Shown here: piece after piece, positions 1-23,480 of the stretch | Layout of the letters: every line of letters starts with the position of its first letter | Numbering within the stretch: the first letter of the stretch is position 1 | Assembly (NCBI RefSeq): GCF_002234675.1 | Contig: NC_019864.2 | Span: 16,571,582 to 16,635,581 of the forward strand | Origin: Oryzias latipes | Lineage: Eukaryota > Chordata > Actinopteri > Beloniformes > Adrianichthyidae | Reading direction: 5' to 3' | DNA: 64,000 nucleotides | Program-made: the position numbers and the translations under genes | The notes under the pieces: generated by a model | What the model was told of the DNA's origin: nothing | Databases searched by the model: none | What the model saw: the letters and a program-made list of their open reading frames with translations, nothing else

Positions 1-11216
<11,216 letters not shown>

Positions 11217-12340
11217 AGTGCATATCCTCCACCTGACCCCGACAGTGTGCAGGCAGCTGGGAAATCAGCTTTCAGCAAACAGCCTTCCCGTTGTTTCTGT
11301 GTGTGTTTGATAAGAAGCTCAGACTGAAAAACAGCTTCTGCTCTTCTGGATCCTGGTCTCTTAGGCACTTTCTCACTCACTCTATTCTTTCAAAACTGAA
11401 TGAAACTTTATTCTTAATTTGCTTTTTCAAGAAGGAGGTGAAGGATGAGCGAGTGTCCTACACCCCAGCGACCATTCACCCATTTAATTCTGTATTTTAA
11501 AGAGATCGCTCTGACTGCTGCCTGGTCTGTTTATGGACCTGTCGAGGTGGAACAGGATTGTTCCAAACACTGCTGAAGGCAGCCTTACATGAATTGAGTG
11601 GACAGTTTATTTGCAGGATGAGAGCTGTTCCCTTACTCATTTTCATGCCATGATATAGATATCATATTTAAGAGCAGCCAAGTGTTTATAATATCTCTTT
11701 AACAGTGATTGCCCCCACAGGAAGAAGATGATTACAGCCTTGACTGTGTTTGCAAGGATTTGTAACACACAGCTTCTGCAGCAGATGCGGATCCCAGTAC
11801 CTCGAAAATGAACTGTTACTGCTAAACTACTCTGAAGTGAAGGATCGTTTGAGCAAAAGTGGAGAATTATCTGTTTTGAATGTGAAAGGAGAGCACCTGT
11901 AGTCAGAAGACGCATGAATGAGTACAAAATGAACGCAGTGGGTTTGTATTCACTGTTCAGTAATTATGGTACAGTTTATACTAATATAAGATAAGATTTA
12001 TTGTTAGTGAGGCCATGTGTGTCCGGTTGTGGCCCGGTCCTTGTGTTACACTGAGAGACATCGAGTACGTCTTAAAGTTTGGAATATTTTGACAACAATA
12101 ATGAAGTGCTCCAGTCTTGTGTAGTTTTATCTGTGAAATCCTTCTTTTTGCAATTGTCTTGTTTTTTGGGTTTTTTTTTGTTCTTTTTTAATAATTGATG
12201 TTGGGAATAATTTATAGCTTTGAACTGTTATGGTTTGTATTTATAAATCTAATTACTTTGCTTGTTAATTTATATTAAGTGAAGATGTTTTTTTTATCAG
12301 TGTGATATATAATAAAAAAAGATGAGCATGAACAGATAAG
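11217..12340 (+). other. Probable MEGF11 3' UTR
   Basis: Sequence after the megf11 stop. AATAAA occurs at 12311-12316, giving a plausible 3' end near 12,330. Poly-T and poly-A rich stretches lie around 12170-12300. The exact end cannot be set without transcript data. Confidence 0.45.
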
Positions 12341-13572
12341 GAAAGCCACCTTTGTAGATAAAACACAATTCATTTCCTTGTGAGTTTTTCGTTCTGTGCA
12401 TTGTTTTTTAAACTCACAAAAAAATGTTCTCTGTTGATTTGTGGATGAAAAAAACAAAATATTCCATCAGCCCAGCTAAGGATGCGAAAACACCCTGTGC
12501 AGCATTTACAACAGCAACCATTTGTATAAAGTCAATTTCTACAAATATTATCTTTGTATCAGGATAAATATTGTTCATTCTTAGTGAAATCCGTTTGTTC
12601 ATTAATTATGTGAATTCCAATTTACACTCTGTCGAAGCAATAACATGTTGACAATCGATGCACAGAAAGTGTTCCATCAATTCCTTCTGCCATCTTTGAC
12701 CAGTATAGTGACGGTTTATCAGACTTTTTGTGACTGTTTGTCCTCTTAGTTCCTGTCGTCTCAAAGCTGGTTGTTGATTTAGTACCTCGGTTTGTTTCAA
12801 ATTAAATCCCCATTCTGCGTCAGAAACATGTCTCAGTCAGGTTAATAACTTAGATGGTAAATTAGTTAACCTGATGTACTGTGAAGTTTTCACCAGACAA
12901 GAATTTTGCAGCAATGAAGTTCTTTTTTTATTCTGGTTGGTGCAATATTTTTAAACTTATGGGTACCATAGCACTGTTTTTCTCCCAGATTAAATGTTTG
13001 AGGCTTGGTTAACGTCTGATTTTCCAAGCAGAGGCAGACTTAACCATTTGGGAAAGGTAGGTGGTGGTTTGGAGCTCTGCACTTTAAAGGACCCTCGTCA
13101 AGTCTAATAGAAGAAAGTTGATTAAGTTTTAAATCCTTATTTCATGTTTTAGTTTATTAAATCAAAGGACTGTCTTGTATAAGTATAAAGAAACTTTAAA
13201 CACCCTTTCAAGATGCAGCTGAATACCCCGTGACTGCATCAGTGCAAATGATTGAGTGAGACCAAAACTGAACATGACTGGAGCTATAAGATGGCAAAAA
13301 ATAAACCATAAAGGAAAATGAAACAAGACGAGATGAAAAGGTGATTGCATTCCTCCTGAAGGAAAACTTTTCCAGCAAAGTTACAGAGTCAGCAATGCTG
13401 ATCGTAAACAGTCTCAAACTCTTTGCAGAGGCAGCTTTTCCTAGTAATATTACCTCAAAAAAGGAGTTTGTGAGTAGATTTTCAAAAGTTAGAAATTAAG
13501 GAGACAAAGTTTCATAAAATCAATTTATAAATGTGATGAAAGTGAAACATTTTGCATAAAAAGTGATAATTT

Positions 13573-13946
13573 TTTTTTTGGACAGGCCCCGCCCTTTTTG
13601 TACTACATTTGAACCTTACCGTAATGATAAACAACCAGTAAACTTGTTGCTTTATGCTGCTTCATTGTCTTATCCCCCCTCCCCTCCCCCCTCTCTAACA
13701 TCCCTCTCTCTTCTTCCCTTCTTTCCTTTTCCGTCCGGTCCAACACCAAAGATTTTTAAACATGGTTGAAATTAATAAAGTTTGGCCTCAATTACAAAAG
13801 GGATTTATTCAGACATACCTTTGGTTTGTCTGAAGATTAATAACCCCTATTGTTAAAGTAAAATATGTCCAACACAAGAGGCCCTCAGCTCTCATCTGCC
13901 TGCCCAGCTGTTGGACAGGACAAGTTAGAGAAAAAAAAAGAAAGAA
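13573..13946 (+). mobile_element. Retroposed element of about 374 bp with A-rich tail and target-site duplication
   Basis: The insert is bracketed by AAAAAGTGATAATTT at 13558-13572 and again at 13947-13961. The right side ends in an A-rich tail (about 13929-13950) directly before the repeat, as for a LINE-mobilised retroposon. The body includes a long C/T-rich tract (about 13668-13735), an internal AATAAA near 13774 and a TTGGACAGGACAAGTTAG end. I recall similar sequence as a dispersed fish repeat but cannot name the family. No coding potential is seen. Confidence 0.65.
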
Positions 13947-14460
13947 AAAAAGTGATAATTTATTATTTAGGTGAATCAATTTTTTTGTAATTTGATAAAT
14001 TTTATTAAAAATTTGTATAAAAAAATCAGCTTTTCTATTGAAAACTGCTAACTTTTCATTTGAAAATAAAGAGGGCCAGTGTAACAAGAATTCATTAAAA
14101 ATTTAATTGACATTATCTAGGTTACAAAATAAAAAGGCAATTTCAAAAGCATGTTAACTTTTAATGTAAATGTGATAAATTTGCTTGCAAATTGATAAGA
14201 TCAAATAAAATATTGGTTGATAAATTTTGTCTTTGCAGCACAGACAATCCTTGTTTTTTTCTGAGGAGGAGCTTATGTTAACTCAGCTAAATTTAATAAA
14301 AATAAAAAAGCAGGATACATCATCCAGACGTAGTGTTGTTAAAAAAAGGTGATGTGGAGTTATGGGAGTTTCTTGTCAACGTTTTAATTATTTATGAACA
14401 CAAAAGAGATTTGAATGAATCTGCTGAAAAAAGTCAGAGAATCTGCAAGTTGTCCAGCGT

Positions 14461-14670
14461 TACCCTTGTGCTATCCTAGGCACTTTAACGTTGGGAGTTG
14501 GGTCATCTAGACCCACTAGACAGTGCGCTGAACCTTTTTTCTTCAATGATTTGTGAATCTCACTGGTGTCCATGGATTACATGAAATCTTTCCACCTTTA
14601 TCCACCTTTGTCATGGTAGGAATAACACGTCAATGTAAGGATGGGGTCATCTAAGATAGCACAAGGGTTA
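14461..14670. mobile_element. MITE copy 1 (TAACCCTTGTGCTATC family)
   Basis: A 210-bp element with inverted ends: TACCCTTGTGCTATC at the left (one A lost from the family end) and GATAGCACAAGGGTTA at the right. It lies inside the left end of the Tc1-like element, splitting GCAAGTTGTCC from AAAAGGATGAGAGG. Nearly identical to copy 2. It encodes nothing. Confidence 0.85.
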
Positions 14671-15364
14671 AAAGGATGAGAGGCATGTCATTTTAGGTCA
14701 TTGGTACACTTCAATTATGAGAGACAGAAAGTAAAAAAGAATTCAGGAAATCACAGTGTATGAGTTTTAAACAATGTACTTATCTAAAATTATTATTTAG
14801 TCAAATACAAAAGGTTACCTCAATAATTTGTATTGTAACCTTGATTGACAATGACAGAGGATTCCTGTAGGTTTTCACCAAGTCTACATACACTGTGGTT
14901 GCTATTTTGGTCCATTTTTCCATGCAGATTTTCTCTAGAGCTTTGATGTTTTGCAGCTGGCCCTGGACAACATGGACTTTCAACTCACTGTAAAGACTGC
15001 CACTACAGAACCTTGACATGCATTCCAATACCTCAGTTTTTGCCCATGCAATTTGTTTGGGATCATTGTGTGGCTAAAAGCTCTCAATGCTCTTACTGAC
15101 AAAAGGAGGTCTTTGCCCAAAATCTTACCATAGTATTTTTCTTAATACCGATCCTACGTCTTGTCCCCTTGCAAAAAAGCACTCCTAAGGCATGATGTTT
15201 TCACCTCCGTGCTTCACAATAGTATGGTATTCTAGGGTGCAACTCCTCATTCTTCTCCCTCCAAACATTGGCCTCAGCTGACCACATGACATCCTCCCAA
15301 TCCTCCTCTTGATCATCCAGATGGTGTCTGGAGAACTTCAGACAGGCCTGGACATGTGTTGGTG

Positions 15365-15575
15365 TAACCCTTGTGCTATCCTAGGCACTTTAACATTGGG
15401 AGTTGGGTCATCTAGACCCACTAGACAGTGCGCTGAACCTTTTTTCTTCAATGATTTGTGATCTTCACTGGTGTCCATGGATTACATGAAATCTTTCCAC
15501 CTTTATCCACCTTTGTCATGGTAGGGAGAACACGTCAATGTAAGGGTGGGGTCATCTAAGATAGCACAAGGGTTA
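15365..15575. mobile_element. MITE copy 2 (TAACCCTTGTGCTATC family)
   Basis: A 211-bp element with perfect 16-bp inverted ends, TAACCCTTGTGCTATC and GATAGCACAAGGGTTA, inserted in the transposase-coding part of the Tc1-like element. It differs from copy 1 at only a few positions, so the two inserted recently relative to the decay of their host. A TA duplication at the edges is possible but cannot be proven from the sequence. Confidence 0.88.
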
Positions 15576-15651
15576 AGAAGGAGACCTTTGGAGAACTGCA
15601 GGATTTGAAAACACAACAATTTTGTGTGTTACTATAGTAACCTTTGCTACT

Positions 15652-16075
15652 TCTCCTCTCCTCTCTCCTCTATTCGTGATCATTTATTAATCCGTTTTGT
15701 AACCCTTGTGCTATCCTTGGCACTTTAACATTGGGAGTGGGGTCATCTGGAACCCGCAAGACAGTGCTCTGAACCTTTTTTCTTCAATGATTTATCTTCA
15801 CTGTTGTCCATGGATTACATGAAATCTTTCCACCTTTATCCACCTTTGTCGTGGTAGGGAGAACACGTCAATGTAAGGGTGGGGTCATTGGATAGCACAA
15901 GGGTTAAGGAGTTTTTTCTTACCAAGAAGGAGGGTTTAAGGGCAAGGATGCCAAGTTTAGCTTAGTCTAATCAGCTTTTGTATTTATAATTGGCTTTATT
16001 TTTTTTCCATTAGTGAAGCCTGTTGAGACAACTATGTTGTAATATTTGGGTATATAAATAAAATTGAATTGAATA
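15652..16075 (+). mobile_element. 5'-truncated L2-type LINE tail inside the Tc1-like element
   Basis: Begins with TCTCCTCTCCTCTCTCCTCT and ends with ATATAAATAAAATTGAATTGAAT, the typical 3' end of teleost L2-type LINEs. Tc1-like sequence resumes directly after it (GGTCCCAACACTCTACAGG). A short TACT is found at both edges. MITE copy 3 is inserted within it. No reverse transcriptase sequence is left. Confidence 0.7.
15700..15906. mobile_element. MITE copy 3 (TAACCCTTGTGCTATC family)
   Basis: A 207-bp, more diverged member with perfect 16-bp inverted ends, lying within the L2 tail: L2-like sequence is on both sides. It is therefore a third level of nesting. Confidence 0.85.
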
Positions 16076-16648
16076 CTGTGGTCCCAACACTCTACAGGTC
16101 ATTGACTAGTTGCCCTAATGTATTTCTAGGAATGTAGTTCTAGGCTTGTTTTTTTCCACATTCTTCAAGATCATTTGTACCCCACCAGGTGAGATCTAAC
16201 ATTGAGTTCCATGTGGATGGTTATTGTTGCTAATCTTTTATTTCTTCCATTTTTTTTTTAATTGCTCCCAACAAGCTGCTTGCTTTTTGTAGATTGATTT
16301 ATCCTATTCTTGTCCAGGTGAATAATCTTGTCCCTGGTTCCCTTTAAACGCCCTTTGGTCTTGGTCATGGTGGAGAGGTTGCAGTCTGACTTTTTAAGGG
16401 TGTGAACAGGCGTCTGTTTTGCAGATAGCCAGTTTAAATAGGTAACAATAATACAAGTAATGAGTGGCGGACAGAAGAACTTCTCAAGTCAGTGGAAACA
16501 GTATTTTCGCTTATTTTTCTGGATTACATTCTGTCTCTCACAGTTGATTGATACTTATGATTAAGATCAAAGAACTCTCTTATCTTTTTAAGTATGACAA
16601 CTTGCAGGATATGTGACTGACAAATTACTTTTTGCCCCACTGTACCTT

Positions 16649-19600
16649 CTTAAGCTGGTTCAGTGACTCAAACTGTGTTTTGATTTCTTGCATCATTCTG
16701 GAGCAATCTGTACCTCATTTAAATGTAGTGGGCTGTCAGATGTGCAGTTATGCAATATTGATATCTGAGCAGTAAGGATTTCTAAATACTTAGTGGCAGA
16801 TGGACATCAGTCAACATCTGTCACAATGAGTCCTATAAGCCAGTAACAGACAAAAGTAATCACGACTCAATAGAAACACTAGTTCACTGTTTGATTTAGC
16901 AAAAAAATGTTTTTTTTTAAGAAAATCAGTTCTTTCTCCTTTGTCCTTTACATGAGGTCAACAATAGCACAATCCTAACAAGAGATAGAAGCCCAGGTGC
17001 TTTGTGGAGCAAGGAGGCACATTCATAAGTTTTCAGGCAGATTATTCTGTCAGAATGTGGTGAATATCTTTGTTGTTTCCAAAGGAAAAAAATTGACTTG
17101 AATTAATCCAGTTTTCTTGGATTATATTCGCTGAAAGTAAATTTTGCTCAGGAAAAAAAACACCTTTTTGTCTCAGTCAATTTTCAAATCTCTTCTTCCC
17201 AAGTTGAAAGGTAACTTTTTAGTTGTTATTTAACATCTTAATAAAAAAAGGGTGAGAAAAAGTTATCTTGTTAACAAATCTAAATGTCTAATTACCATTT
17301 AAAGCAGTTATAGTTTGTCTAAGTCTTAGTAATTTGGCAAAATTCTATTTATTTCTATGTGTAAAAAAAAATAAAACATTGTATTGTGTATCTAATGCTG
17401 GGAGCGGTAACAAAATGTCTGTGAATAAAACATCTCATTTTAAATTTAAAATCAAAAATAATTTTGTCATTGTCAACTTTAGAAGTCCTTGTAGTTTTAT
17501 TTTATTTTATTTTTATAGATGGGTTTACACAAGTTAGGAAATTGTAAAAAAAAAAAAAAGAAAAGAAAAAGGGAAAAAAGTAGTAGTATTTGTCAGTCAA
17601 TTCATAAAAGCAAACTTATATAACATAGAATCATTAAATATATTTTTGAAAATTCTGAAATTTTGGCTTAGGTGAAATGTAAATGTACTGTCTAAAAATA
17701 ATAAACGTTGTATGAAGCTAATCAAAAAATGTCAGGTGACTGAAAACTGTTATTTACGCGCTCAAGGCTTAGTTGGGCCTTATTTTGCATCAGTGCACTC
17801 TGACATGAAGACAATTAGATTGTGTCACTGCAAAGGTGCACTGGAAGCCCAGACTGCTTTGACAGCTGCATGCCGTTTAGGTTATCTGCGTTGTTGGGTC
17901 TGGTGTCTCTCATTTTCCTCCTATAGATTTTCTGTCTGGCTCAGGATAGATGAGTTTGTTGGTAAATCAAGCACACCTTGGTCATTAAACCAGCTTTGGG
18001 TACATTTCCCAGTGTAAGCAGGTATCAGGTCCTGCTGGAAAACAAAATCTGTATCTCTATAAAACTGCGCTGTGGGCTAGTGGTAAGGATGTGTTGGATT
18101 GCATAAAAAATACTTTAATTTTTTGAAATGATAAACAAATAAAGTTTTTAAGATATTTTTTAGAAGGTTGTATATCTCTGGTATAGCAAAGAACTCAAAC
18201 ATTTTTTTACAAATCAGAGGCCCTACAGAGTTTTTACTCAACCACTTGAATTTGGGTCATTTTTGTAGACTTCTCTGGAAGAAGCCTTAATGCAATGTTT
18301 TACTATTTATACAGGCGTAAATGTTTTAAGCAGCAAAATGAAGATGGCAGTTGGACATAAAAGCAAGATGTAAATCTAATCCTAGCCCAAGCAAGAAATA
18401 TTTGTGTGCTTAAGATTGACTTAAATACATTTGACTTATAGCCTTATTAACCAAATCATTTGTTTATATTTTTTTAATTCAATTAGATCATGGACATAAT
18501 CCTCTCTGCTACACCTAATCTGGCAGCTGTATCATTAAACCAAAGTCATTAGGTACCTTAAAGTACACTGGAATTTTAAGAATTTAAAGGACAAATGTTT
18601 TATTGTAAAAAATTGAGAATCCTGAAAGTACATTCCCACAAGTAGTTTTACTTTAACACTGGCTTTATTTCCTCTGAACACACGCCGCTGTGGTTAAATC
18701 CAAAGCAGAACTCAGCTGCAGATCTTCATTGGTGTCACGTCCTTCCACAGGAACTGTGACGTTCCAGCAGACCGGTGCTGGATCTTCACTTCCCTTTTCT
18801 TAATGCATAATCAGTATTCATTCCAGTCAGCCCAATGATTTTCACTCCCTTAGTGTTTATAACTCTGCTTAGCCCCCGATCAAAATGTACCATGACAATG
18901 ATGACTGCATAAAAATAAGTCCCTAACAAAGCAAGGATCAACCAACAATTAAATGGATTAGGCAGATCAGTCAAACTACTCCCCAAAGAATTATTTTCTC
19001 TGACACCAGACCTAAAATTTATAAGGAACTGTCCCCACTGTCTTTAGTGTGGTATCTAAAATACGTTTTAATTAGTATTTTCACAGACATTTAATTAAAA
19101 CAGATTAATACCTGTCTGTCTGTACTGTGGGGCTGAAAATATATAGTAATGACACACATAATAGGTGACTGGTTAGAGACCATTCTGTTAAATCGTTGTT
19201 CTTTTACCTAACAAATTCTACACAGATCCAAATTCTTTTAATCAACCAAAAAAAATGTAAATATACAGTCATGTAGAAACAAAATAATTAAGTTGTCTGG
19301 GTTTTTTTTTTTTATTCAATTGATGTCAATTTGTTATCATTTATTTCGAAAAGGGAACTAAAACACATTTACAAATGCGATTACTTAATATGTTTAGTGA
19401 AATGATTCTCACAGTTTCGCTTTTACTAATGATGATGGATTGCCAGGTTTTGTTCTGCACTGACATCCCAGCAGGCTGTGAAAACACATGCTTAAAGATT
19501 GATAAACTGGCCACTAGATGGCAGTCGAGTGTTTCTCTGTTCACTGACCCCGCGGATTCTACAACGTTATAATATTTTAGCATGAATCATTCAAATGGAT

Positions 19601-19785
19601 TTCGTATGACTTGGGCCAAATTTGTCTTAAGGAACTTCCTATTAAATGAAATGCACTATTTTCAAATGTGGACACTAAATTATTAAAGAAACGATGTTTG
19701 TTTTTCTTTTAGTTATCTTTTTACTATCATTACTGTGCTTGAATTGAATTGTCTCAATGATCTTATAGAAACAACAAGAATAGTA
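16649..19785. other. Intergenic DNA, nothing recognised
   Basis: AT-rich DNA between the nested transposon cluster and the next repeat. Small open frames (for example 17334-17537, 17712-18017) show no domain, no splice context and biased composition. No RNA gene was seen. Confidence 0.5.
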
Positions 19786-20165
19786 TTATTATGTAAGTCT
19801 GCTCCCTTCAGGGGTCTCCACAGTGAATAATTTACCTCCATCCCACCCTGTTATTTACATCTTTTTGAAATCTACAGCTCTCATTCAGCCATTCACAACA
19901 CCAGGGAATTTTGTCTCTGGTCTTTCTCTGGATCTCCAACCTTGTCATTCATTTATCAATATTTTAATATCAGTCCTCTGAAAATGTGCAAACCATCCCA
20001 GCCGCTGTTAATCTATGAAAGACTCTATCAGAGCCCTTCCTCTGATGTAGTTATTCCTAATCCTATTTAACTTGTTTTTATGATTATTTGGACTTTACCA
20101 CCATCTTGTATACTTTTCTATTTATCCTTTTATTTATAACACACTATACTTAATCCATTCTAACC
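19785..20165. repeat. Decayed dispersed fish repeat, class uncertain
   Basis: The segment starting TCTGCTCCCTTCAGGGGTCT and including AATGTGCAAACCATCCCAGC resembles a common teleost interspersed repeat that I recall in this orientation. It is too decayed for me to assign to a LINE or SINE family. The call rests on recall. Confidence 0.4.
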
Positions 20166-20393
20166 TGCCTGCACAAGCCAGCCATATTTGATTATCTATA
20201 TGATGCAACTTGTCATTTGATTAAAATTTAGGCCGGTCTTTCACATCTGCTTCCAGCATTTTGCACCTCTGAAAAGACAGTAAACATGTTTTCTTTTAGA
20301 TATTGCTTTTCCTGTAACCCAATGTAATAATTATTCAAATTCAATTATGTCAACTAATGTCAACTAATATCAAGACTGCAGAATGAAAGACAA

Positions 20394-20740
20394 GGGCTGC
20401 ACGGTGGCACAGTGGTTAGTGGTCTTGCCTCACACCAAGAAGGCCCTTGGTTAAGGCCCAGCTGGGGGACCTGAACCAGAACATCAATGGGGGACCTTTC
20501 TGTGTGGAGTTTGCATGTTCTCCCCAAGCATGTGTGGGTTCTCTAAAAACATGCTTCATAGGTCAAATGGCAACTCTAAATTGGTGTGAGTGTGAATGGG
20601 TGTGTGATTCTGCAACACTGCAACAGACTGGTGAACTGTCCAAGGTGTACCCTGCCAGAGCCTATCCCTGCCTTCACCCACAAGTGGCCGGGATAGGCTC
20701 TGGCAGCCTAATGACCTCATTAAAAAAAAATAGAAAATGA
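20394..20740 (+). mobile_element. tRNA-derived SINE-like element
   Basis: Opens with GGGCTGCACGGTGGCACAGTGGTTAG-type sequence: GTGGCACAGTGG resembles a Pol III A box, and a decayed B box (TTGGTTAAGGCCC) follows. Then comes the well-known fish segment TGTGTGGAGTTTGCATGTTC, and the element ends in a run of A at about 20722. AATGAA at both edges may be a short target duplication. Non-coding; the frame at 20447 is a shadow. Confidence 0.65.
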
Positions 20741-21459
20741 ACTAATATTATCAAGAGAACAATTTGTGCCTTAATAGCCACCACATGGGGCGGTATAGGG
20801 CAGCTTTCTGCTACTTCCTTCAAGCTGGTGCAAGAAAGTTATTTTTGATACATCCATCTAGGCTGGGTTACATTGGAACATAAATTTAAAACTGACAAGG
20901 AGAAATGTCAAACCCTGTGAGACCTTAGCACATGGCAATATTGGACATTCTACCTGTCTCTGCCATCTGTAAGCAAGTTGGGCTTTGAAACATTTATTGA
21001 ATTTTATTTACCATATTTTTCAATTTAGAAGCACTAACTTCTAAGTTGCAGTGTAAATGTTAGTGAGACTAACTGTCAGCACTACCAGTTTAATTTGAAG
21101 CCATTCTAAACTGTCTGCAAACACGGCAGTCATGCTTTTGCAGAACAACTCCACACAATTAAAGCCATGCACCAGATTCTTAACATGCATTCATACTTTA
21201 TGGATGGAAACTGGACCTGGATCCTAGAACCAGTGAGGCCTCCAGACAGAAATTAAAAGGGGAAGCTGATGGGAATAAACATTTTAGGGACACACACCAA
21301 ACAGAAGATAACAGTGGTTGATTTCAGGCCAGAATTTTTAAAGTCCCACACCTTTCATCAATTGATCAATTTTAAAAGTGTTCCCAGTGGTCTTTAAATT
21401 GTAAATATGGAGTTTTTGGGCAAATATATATATATTTTTATTTTTTAGACACAGTTTCT

Positions 21460-21975
21460 GTAGAATAGCAGGAGTTCATCAGAAATTTTCCTCTTTTTTG
21501 TGGGAGGCATGGAGGAAGCCTTCCCTTATTTCCCATCATTCCTTTGTTTACACTGTCTCCCACTTGCTTACAGCTTACAGCTCCTCACAACCCCAATAGA
21601 AGATTACCGGTGCAACAAAGATGGAGAGTAGTATTGGAGCTATCCAGCTGTACAGTTTTGAGCCAGATGCCAGCTAAGAAAACGAAGACGTAGGTCCTTC
21701 ATGAATTATTTATCTTAAAGTGGATGCATCGAAATGGAGCAGAGCAGAGAGCTTGTAGCACGCCAATTGTAGCATCTGTGTCGCTGCTACAGGCTTTTTT
21801 GAACAGCATTTTTTCACCTGTTCTGGATTCACAACGATTTGAATAAAGAAATACTCAAAAATGCAATTTTAACCTTAATTTTCTTCATATATGCTCTCCA
21901 TCATGAAAAAAATTTCTACAAGAATATGTTAAAAACACCAAAAACACAATTTCAGTGGTTCTTTAATAAAGCTTT
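21460..21975 (+). repeat. Unnamed dispersed repeat of about 500 bp, copy 1
   Basis: Related along most of its length to 53205-53705, and at its end to the inverted segment 58075-58215. Shared landmarks are CCCATCATTCCTTTGTTTAC, CTGTACAGTTTTGAGCCAGA, AAGTGGATGCATCG and a TTCTACAAGAA..GTTAAAAAC end. No coding potential. Confidence 0.6.
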
Positions 21976-22205
21976 ATCGTTTCACTCCATGCATGAAATC
22001 TGAGAAATGCAATTATCTGGCGTTTTTTAAAACAAAGTTTAAAACAATGTTTTGTCTTGACTGTTTCAAAATCTTAACCGAGTAATTTTTGTTTTAACTA
22101 ATACCCCATGTGCCATATACCCAAACCGAAACACAATCGTTTATACACTTACTCATGATGCAATATTTTATTTTATTTTTAATGGTCTTGAAAAATATGT
22201 ATATT

Positions 22206-22751
22206 GGGGGGGGCGGGGGGGGCAGCTATGAATTTTATCGGAAGGAGCCTCTGCACATGTCCGTCTGCGTGGTGATGATGAGGAGGAGTTCAGTGTTCCC
22301 AGTGGGGGCTGTGGCTCCCCTCGTCTTTGTCCACAGTTCTGCAAAGCTCTGCAGTCCACTCGACTGTAGACTCGTCCGTGTCCGTCCAAACTGAAGAACC
22401 GACACGAGTTTCTTCCTCGACACGCGCTGATCTCCTTGTATTTTTTTTCTCACCGTCCCAGCTGCCGGTGCTGTCATCAGTGACGTAGGTGAGGGTTGTA
22501 ATGAGTCACGTGGGCAGAGCAGGTCTGCATAAAGCGCTGCTCAGGACTACACCGTGGTTTAAATCCCGTCAGCCAAGCACGGCTTGTCCTTTAGATTGAT
22601 TTTTTTGAGGGGGAGAATAAGTGAAAAAATATATAATAAATAAATACATTTGCAGCTGTAGACAGATTAACATAAGAGTGGACGAAACCAAGAGACATTT
22701 GAGTTTTATTTGGACGCTCCTTGTAACAGACCACCCTCTCATCGTGGTGAT
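22206..22751 (+). promoter_or_regulatory. Probable DENND4A promoter and first non-coding exon
   Basis: A locally CpG-richer block in AT-rich surroundings. It has a G run at 22206-22223 (two stretches of seven or more G), a CRE-like TGACGTAG at 22481-22488, an E-box CACGTG at 22507-22512, a CATAAAG TATA-like element near 22528, and a strong splice donor (GAT|GTAAGT) with the exon end at 22751. The first coding exon of dennd4a has only 14 nt of untranslated sequence before its ATG, after an acceptor at 27319-27320, so an upstream non-coding exon must exist; this block is the best candidate. The transcription start is not determined. Confidence 0.45.
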
Positions 22752-23299
22752 GTAAGTACAGATTTTTATACTGAGGTTGAAGGCAGTCGATCCGTGGACG
22801 TTTAGTCTAAATAAGGTTTTTTTTAATACTCAGTTTGGCACGCATTGTAAATGAAACGGAGCCATGATCATTCCGGTCCTCCTTCGTTGCTGGGTTGGGT
22901 CGGTTGAAGCTGCTGGCATTATTATCGTCGTGCAATTATTTGCATCTGAAGAATCTTTAAGAATATTTTTGATTTATTATCATTATTATTATTTTAAAGA
23001 GCATTTGTCTCTCTGGGGTTTGCCGTACGGACGCTGGTGTTATTGCATCCTAGATGCTCCGTAAGATGGCCTCTACAGATGTGGGGGTAAAACAAAGTAC
23101 CCCCACCCACCACCACCCACAATAATGGCTTTGTGGTCCTGTTTTATTTTTTTAAATTTATTTAAATCACTATGTGTTTGGTTTAGGTTTAAAGCAAATG
23201 TTTCTGTTCACGTGATCGAGGCTTTACAGGCTTATCCCTTTTGGTCCCGTCAGAGTTTTCCAGCACCATCTCTAAAATGCTGTTGTTTATCCTCCGGCG

Positions 23300-23480
<181 letters not shown>

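Larger units (their letters stand above)
14420..16648 (-). mobile_element. Tc1-like transposon interrupted by MITEs and an L2 fragment
   Basis: The minus strand encodes the C-terminal part of a Tc1-type transposase of a second family (14801-15028, with LKVHVVQGQLQNIKALEKIC and LVKTYRNPLS). Further minus-strand matches (LDDQEEDWEDVMWSAE region) lie near 15240-15350, and the transposase 5' end plus promoter-side DNA near 16080-16450. The right end reads TTTTTGCCCCACTGTA at about 16633-16648, and matching but decayed terminal DNA lies near 14425-14460 and 14670-14760. It is interrupted by MITE copies at 14461 and 15365 and by an L2 piece at about 15652. Many stops show it is dead. Confidence 0.8.

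Noticed and set aside
14461..15906. CRISPR-like array from repeated 210-bp units
   Set aside because: Units have terminal inverted repeats, irregular spacing and lie in a vertebrate genome; they are MITEs.
18065..18110. Possible SINE head (GGGCTAGTGGTAAGG)
   Set aside because: Only an A-box-like stretch is seen; no B box or body follows.
22110..22477. Small proline/serine or glycine-rich frames near 22.1-22.5 kb on both strands
   Set aside because: They overlap the GC-rich promoter-like block, have no domain and no conserved context.
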